A stretch of 55,754 nt of DNA, taken from the NCBI GenBank assembly GCA_023247215.1, contig JAHFGX010000003.1, positions 1 through 55,754 on the forward strand, read 5' to 3'. Source of the stretch: Candidatus Omnitrophota bacterium. Its GTDB lineage: Bacteria > Omnitrophota > Gorgyraeia > Aquiviventales > Aquiviventaceae. Within the stretch, counting starts at the first letter, position 1, and each line of letters begins with the position of its first letter. This document shows positions 53,308-55,754 of the stretch, piece by piece. Position numbers and translations under genes: made by a program. The notes under the pieces were generated by a model. That model saw only the letters and a program-made list of their open reading frames with translations. It made no database searches and had not been told where the DNA came from.

Positions 53308-55488
53308 ATGCCAGCCTCTCCAGCTCCAACGGCGCCTTCGCCGGCACGGTGGTGGGACACGGCACTCCTCGGCTCCCTCGTTCTGTGCGTCGGGCTGGTG
53401 GCCTATCACCTGATCCGATGGCCCATTCAGGCATGGGATACCGACCTGTGGTATCACCTCAGCGGCGGCCGGTATCTGTTTGAACATTGGGCGCTCCCCC
53501 GCGACACCTACTATTCCTTCTATTCGCCGGCCCACCCCTGGGTGGATTATTACTGGCTCTTTCAAGCTCTCGTCTATCAGATCTACTCCCACTGGAATTA
53601 CGGCGGCCTGGTGGTCTTTCGAGCCAGCATGTATCTGGTGACGTGGCTGATCATCATCCGCTATCTGCTGCAAGGCTGTCGGGTGCCATCGGCAGGCGGG
53701 TGGCTCAGCTATGTGGCGGTGTTATACGGGATCATGTTGCTGCCGCGTTCTATCCTTGTTCGTCCTCACCTGCTGAGCTACTGCTTCATCGCGACCTTCA
53801 TCTACATGTTGGAATGCCGGCCACGCCAGGCGTGGGTGCTGCCTCTCTTAGCCGTTTTGTGGTGCAATTTTCACGGGATTTACTATCCAGTGCTCCTCCT
53901 CATCAGCCTCGCCTATCTTCTGGAGCATGTCTGGGAACGCGCCATCGGCCGGCCGTACGACCGCGCTCATGCGCAACGCTTCGTAGCTCCCCTGGTATTT
54001 TCCTGTCTGGCGATCTATGTGACGCCGCACGGTGCAGCGTTATTTCCGCTTCCATTTACCCCACTCATCTATACCAAGCAGACCATCGGAGAATTTTCTT
54101 CTTTCTCTTTAACCGAGGCGTTTTCCGTCTATTTTTCTCCGCGGGCACCTAATTATCACCTTGTCGTTACGTCGCTGCTGGCCTGCGGGGTGACGGCGCT
54201 GATCGTCGCGGCGATGAGCCGTCGGCTCAGGCTGGCACATATCGTGTTGTATGCGGGGGGGCTCATATTATGGACCCAGGGAGCGCGTTTTTTGAATGAG
54301 TGCCTGCTATTGACGTTGCCCTTACTTGTGTCCGCGTATGGCCGACGGCCATCGGCAGCAGTAGCTTCCGTCTCATCGGATGCCGCGTTGAAGCCGGGCC
54401 TGGCGCCAGTTCATCTAGCTCCTTGGGCTCGAAGACCGGCAGTGCTGGTCGCCATGTTGCTGCCCCTGATGTTCTTAACACGATTTTTCTCACACCGGCC
54501 CCGCTATCCGGTGTCGCCTCAAAACCTTCCAGAAGGCGTGGCGGCATTCATGCGGCAACTTCCAACTGGAGGGACCGTCTTGAACTTTCCTAACTGCGGG
54601 GGATATCTTCGGTGGATGCTGTTCCCGCAGTATCGAATCTTCATGAATTTGGAGCTGCCGCCGTTTACGGACACCGACCTCTATGGCGCGGAGGAGGCGT
54701 TTGTCAACCAAATCAGCCTGGAGCGGCTCGTGAGCCAATATGATCCGGATTTTATCGTCGCGCCGAACGTATTGCCAAATTTTCCGCGCCTGATCACCGC
54801 GTTTCCCGAATACCAATTGGTCTTCTTTGACGACGAAGAGGTGTTGTATGCCAACCGGCGACGAGTTCAGCAGATTGCGGAACGTTATGCCATCAACGGG
54901 CTCGATCCGTTTATGTTGGCAGGCCATTTGACGGTTGGAACCTCGGAGAGCGCCGATTTGGATGTCCAGGCGCTTCGGAACAATCTGCCACGCCTGTTGG
55001 AACACTATCCGGACGGTAGAATGACCAATCATCTGGCGGCCCTGATGGCGGCCCGTCGTGGCGACTATGAGACGATGCGGCGCCACGCCGAACGGATTAT
55101 TCGCGCCTTTCCTGAAATCTCAGTCGGTTATCAGTTGGAAGGGGATGCGTGGAGGGGGGGAGGAGCCTCCTCCCAGGCGCTGGCGGCCTATCATCAGGCC
55201 TTGCGTGTCGCCAGGTCGGATGAGCACGGTCCAGTGTATGAAGCCATCGCCTGGACCTATGCTCAGCAACACCGGTATCGCGAGGCCTATAAGGCATTGA
55301 GCAAGGCCGTGGACCCGCTTTCAATCGATACTCCTCCTGAAAAATTGTACGTGCTCAGCCTCTACGCGTCATGGGGAGGGAAGAGCCGTGAGGCCAAAGC
55401 GTTCTGGCAGTTCTTGTATGACTTCAGGCTGGAGCCAACGGATCCGTTACGAGAACGAATTCGTTTATTGTTGAAGGAGCCTGCCTGA
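53308..55488 (+). CDS. GT-C-like membrane protein with C-terminal TPR region
   Basis: A 726-residue protein with about ten to twelve membrane segments (residues ~20-420). The first large loop holds AWDTDLWYHLSGGRYLFEHW with paired aspartates, the GT-C catalytic-type motif, followed by PWVDYYWLFQALVY. After residue ~430 comes a soluble part (FPNCGGYLRWMLFPQYRIFMN, YDPDFIVAPNVLPNFP) and helical TPR-like repeats to the end (YEAIAWTYAQQHRYREAYKAL). Same broad design as the TMTC-like protein at 36839-38479 but clearly not a close copy. Substrate unknown. No ribosome-binding site precedes ATG 53308; the 28-base gap after rng holds a weak GC stem and T-run. Confidence 0.65.
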   Translation: MPASPAPTAPSPARWWDTALLGSLVLCVGLVAYHLIRWPIQAWDTDLWYHLSGGRYLFEHWALPRDTYYSFYSPAHPWVDYYWLFQALVYQIYSHWNYGGLVVFRASMYLVTWLIIIRYLLQGCRVPSAGGWLSYVAVLYGIMLLPRSILVRPHLLSYCFIATFIYMLECRPRQAWVLPLLAVLWCNFHGIYYPVLLLISLAYLLEHVWERAIGRPYDRAHAQRFVAPLVFSCLAIYVTPHGAALFPLPFTPLIYTKQTIGEFSSFSLTEAFSVYFSPRAPNYHLVVTSLLACGVTALIVAAMSRRLRLAHIVLYAGGLILWTQGARFLNECLLLTLPLLVSAYGRRPSAAVASVSSDAALKPGLAPVHLAPWARRPAVLVAMLLPLMFLTRFFSHRPRYPVSPQNLPEGVAAFMRQLPTGGTVLNFPNCGGYLRWMLFPQYRIFMNLELPPFTDTDLYGAEEAFVNQISLERLVSQYDPDFIVAPNVLPNFPRLITAFPEYQLVFFDDEEVLYANRRRVQQIAERYAINGLDPFMLAGHLTVGTSESADLDVQALRNNLPRLLEHYPDGRMTNHLAALMAARRGDYETMRRHAERIIRAFPEISVGYQLEGDAWRGGGASSQALAAYHQALRVARSDEHGPVYEAIAWTYAQQHRYREAYKALSKAVDPLSIDTPPEKLYVLSLYASWGGKSREAKAFWQFLYDFRLEPTDPLRERIRLLLKEPA

Positions 55489-55523
55489 GCGGATTCCGGG
55501 CAAGCCAGCGACGGAGTTTATGG

Positions 55524-55552
55524 TTGACCGGTCGCCACTTCTTGGCTATACT
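55524..55552 (+). promoter_or_regulatory. Sigma-70 promoter for rplU
   Basis: TTGACC at 55524-55529, a 17-base spacer and TATACT at 55547-55552. Transcription should begin near 55559, leaving a 75-base leader before rplU. The leader could carry an autoregulatory structure, but I see no clear one. Confidence 0.75.
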
Positions 55553-55635
55553 AATAAACTCCATCGGGCCTCTTTCTGGCAATCACAACTTAACCTCCTG
55601 TACTGAAATTGGTTGGACTACATCGAGGAGTGACA

Positions 55636-55754
55636 ATGTACGCGATTGTTGAGTTGGGTGGGCGGCAATGGCGGGTCGAGCCCGGCATGCGCCTGAAGGT
55701 CAATCGGTTGCCGACGGCCATGGGCGGCCACCACGTGGTGGACCGCGTTCTCTT
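55636..55754 (+). CDS. rplU: 50S ribosomal protein L21, N-terminal part, cut by window edge
   Basis: The first 39 codons run off the window end. MYAIVELGGRQWRVEPGMRLKV in pattern matches the L21 N terminus (MYAVIExGGKQYRVxxGdxixV). GAGGAGTG is spaced 4-10 bases before the ATG. With its own promoter and rng upstream, it probably starts the rplU-rpmA operon. Confidence 0.95.
   Translation, partial: MYAIVELGGRQWRVEPGMRLKVNRLPTAMGGHHVVDRVL

Overview
This is about 56 kb of high-G+C (roughly 60-65% by eye) bacterial chromosome, densely packed and mostly read on the + strand, with no phage, insertion sequence or CRISPR array. The best guess for the host is an uncultured member of the PVC-related candidate phylum Omnitrophota. 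The pointers are the DapL (LL-diaminopimelate aminotransferase) lysine route, the compact arg-lys-dap-pan run, tandem short type IV pilins, GT-C/TPR membrane proteins and a TMTC-like protein. The phylum is inferred from gene content; no rRNA is present to prove it.

Layout. 1-2524: end of an oligopeptide/nickel-type ABC ATPase pair (oppD tail, oppF), a CPXCG zinc-ribbon protein, a secreted TIM-barrel hydrolase-like protein and a tiny coupled ORF. 2559-9322: marC, glgC, thiG, leuB-like, asd, truA, rplM, rpsI. 9389-24805: a nearly gapless biosynthetic run, argC-J-B-D-F-G-H, lysA, dapF-A-B-L, folK, panC, panD, nadX. It builds arginine, meso-diaminopimelate/lysine, a folate step, pantothenate and the NAD precursor iminoaspartate. 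Asd, upstream at 6414, supplies the aspartate semialdehyde used by DapA. 24850-30739: a 44-residue basic protein missed by ordinary ORF cut-offs, a hairpin-rich spacer, uvrA, a periplasmic TPR protein, a winged-helix protein and cutA. 30726-38479: an envelope-glycan block transcribed in both directions (GT2, two GT4, a flippase, another GT2 and a TMTC-like GT-C/TPR protein).

38480-49294: a type IV pilus / type II secretion-like operon. A consensus promoter is followed by what I read as a GEMM-I (cyclic-di-GMP type) riboswitch with an intrinsic terminator. Then come four minor pilin/pseudopilin genes, a PilM-PilN fusion, PilO, PilP, the PilQ secretin, PilB ATPase, PilC platform, and two near-identical major pilins. 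No PilT or prepilin peptidase is present in the window. 49341-55754: tRNA-Ala(CGC), rsmE, two further GT-C-like membrane proteins flanking RNase G (rng), and the start of rplU.

The most interesting signals are the riboswitch-like leader with an unusually enlarged first hairpin, several promoters so close to start codons that the mRNAs should be leaderless or nearly so (uvrA, marC, rplM), the recently duplicated pilin pair, and the concentration of GT-C glycosyltransferase-like membrane proteins around a pilus operon.
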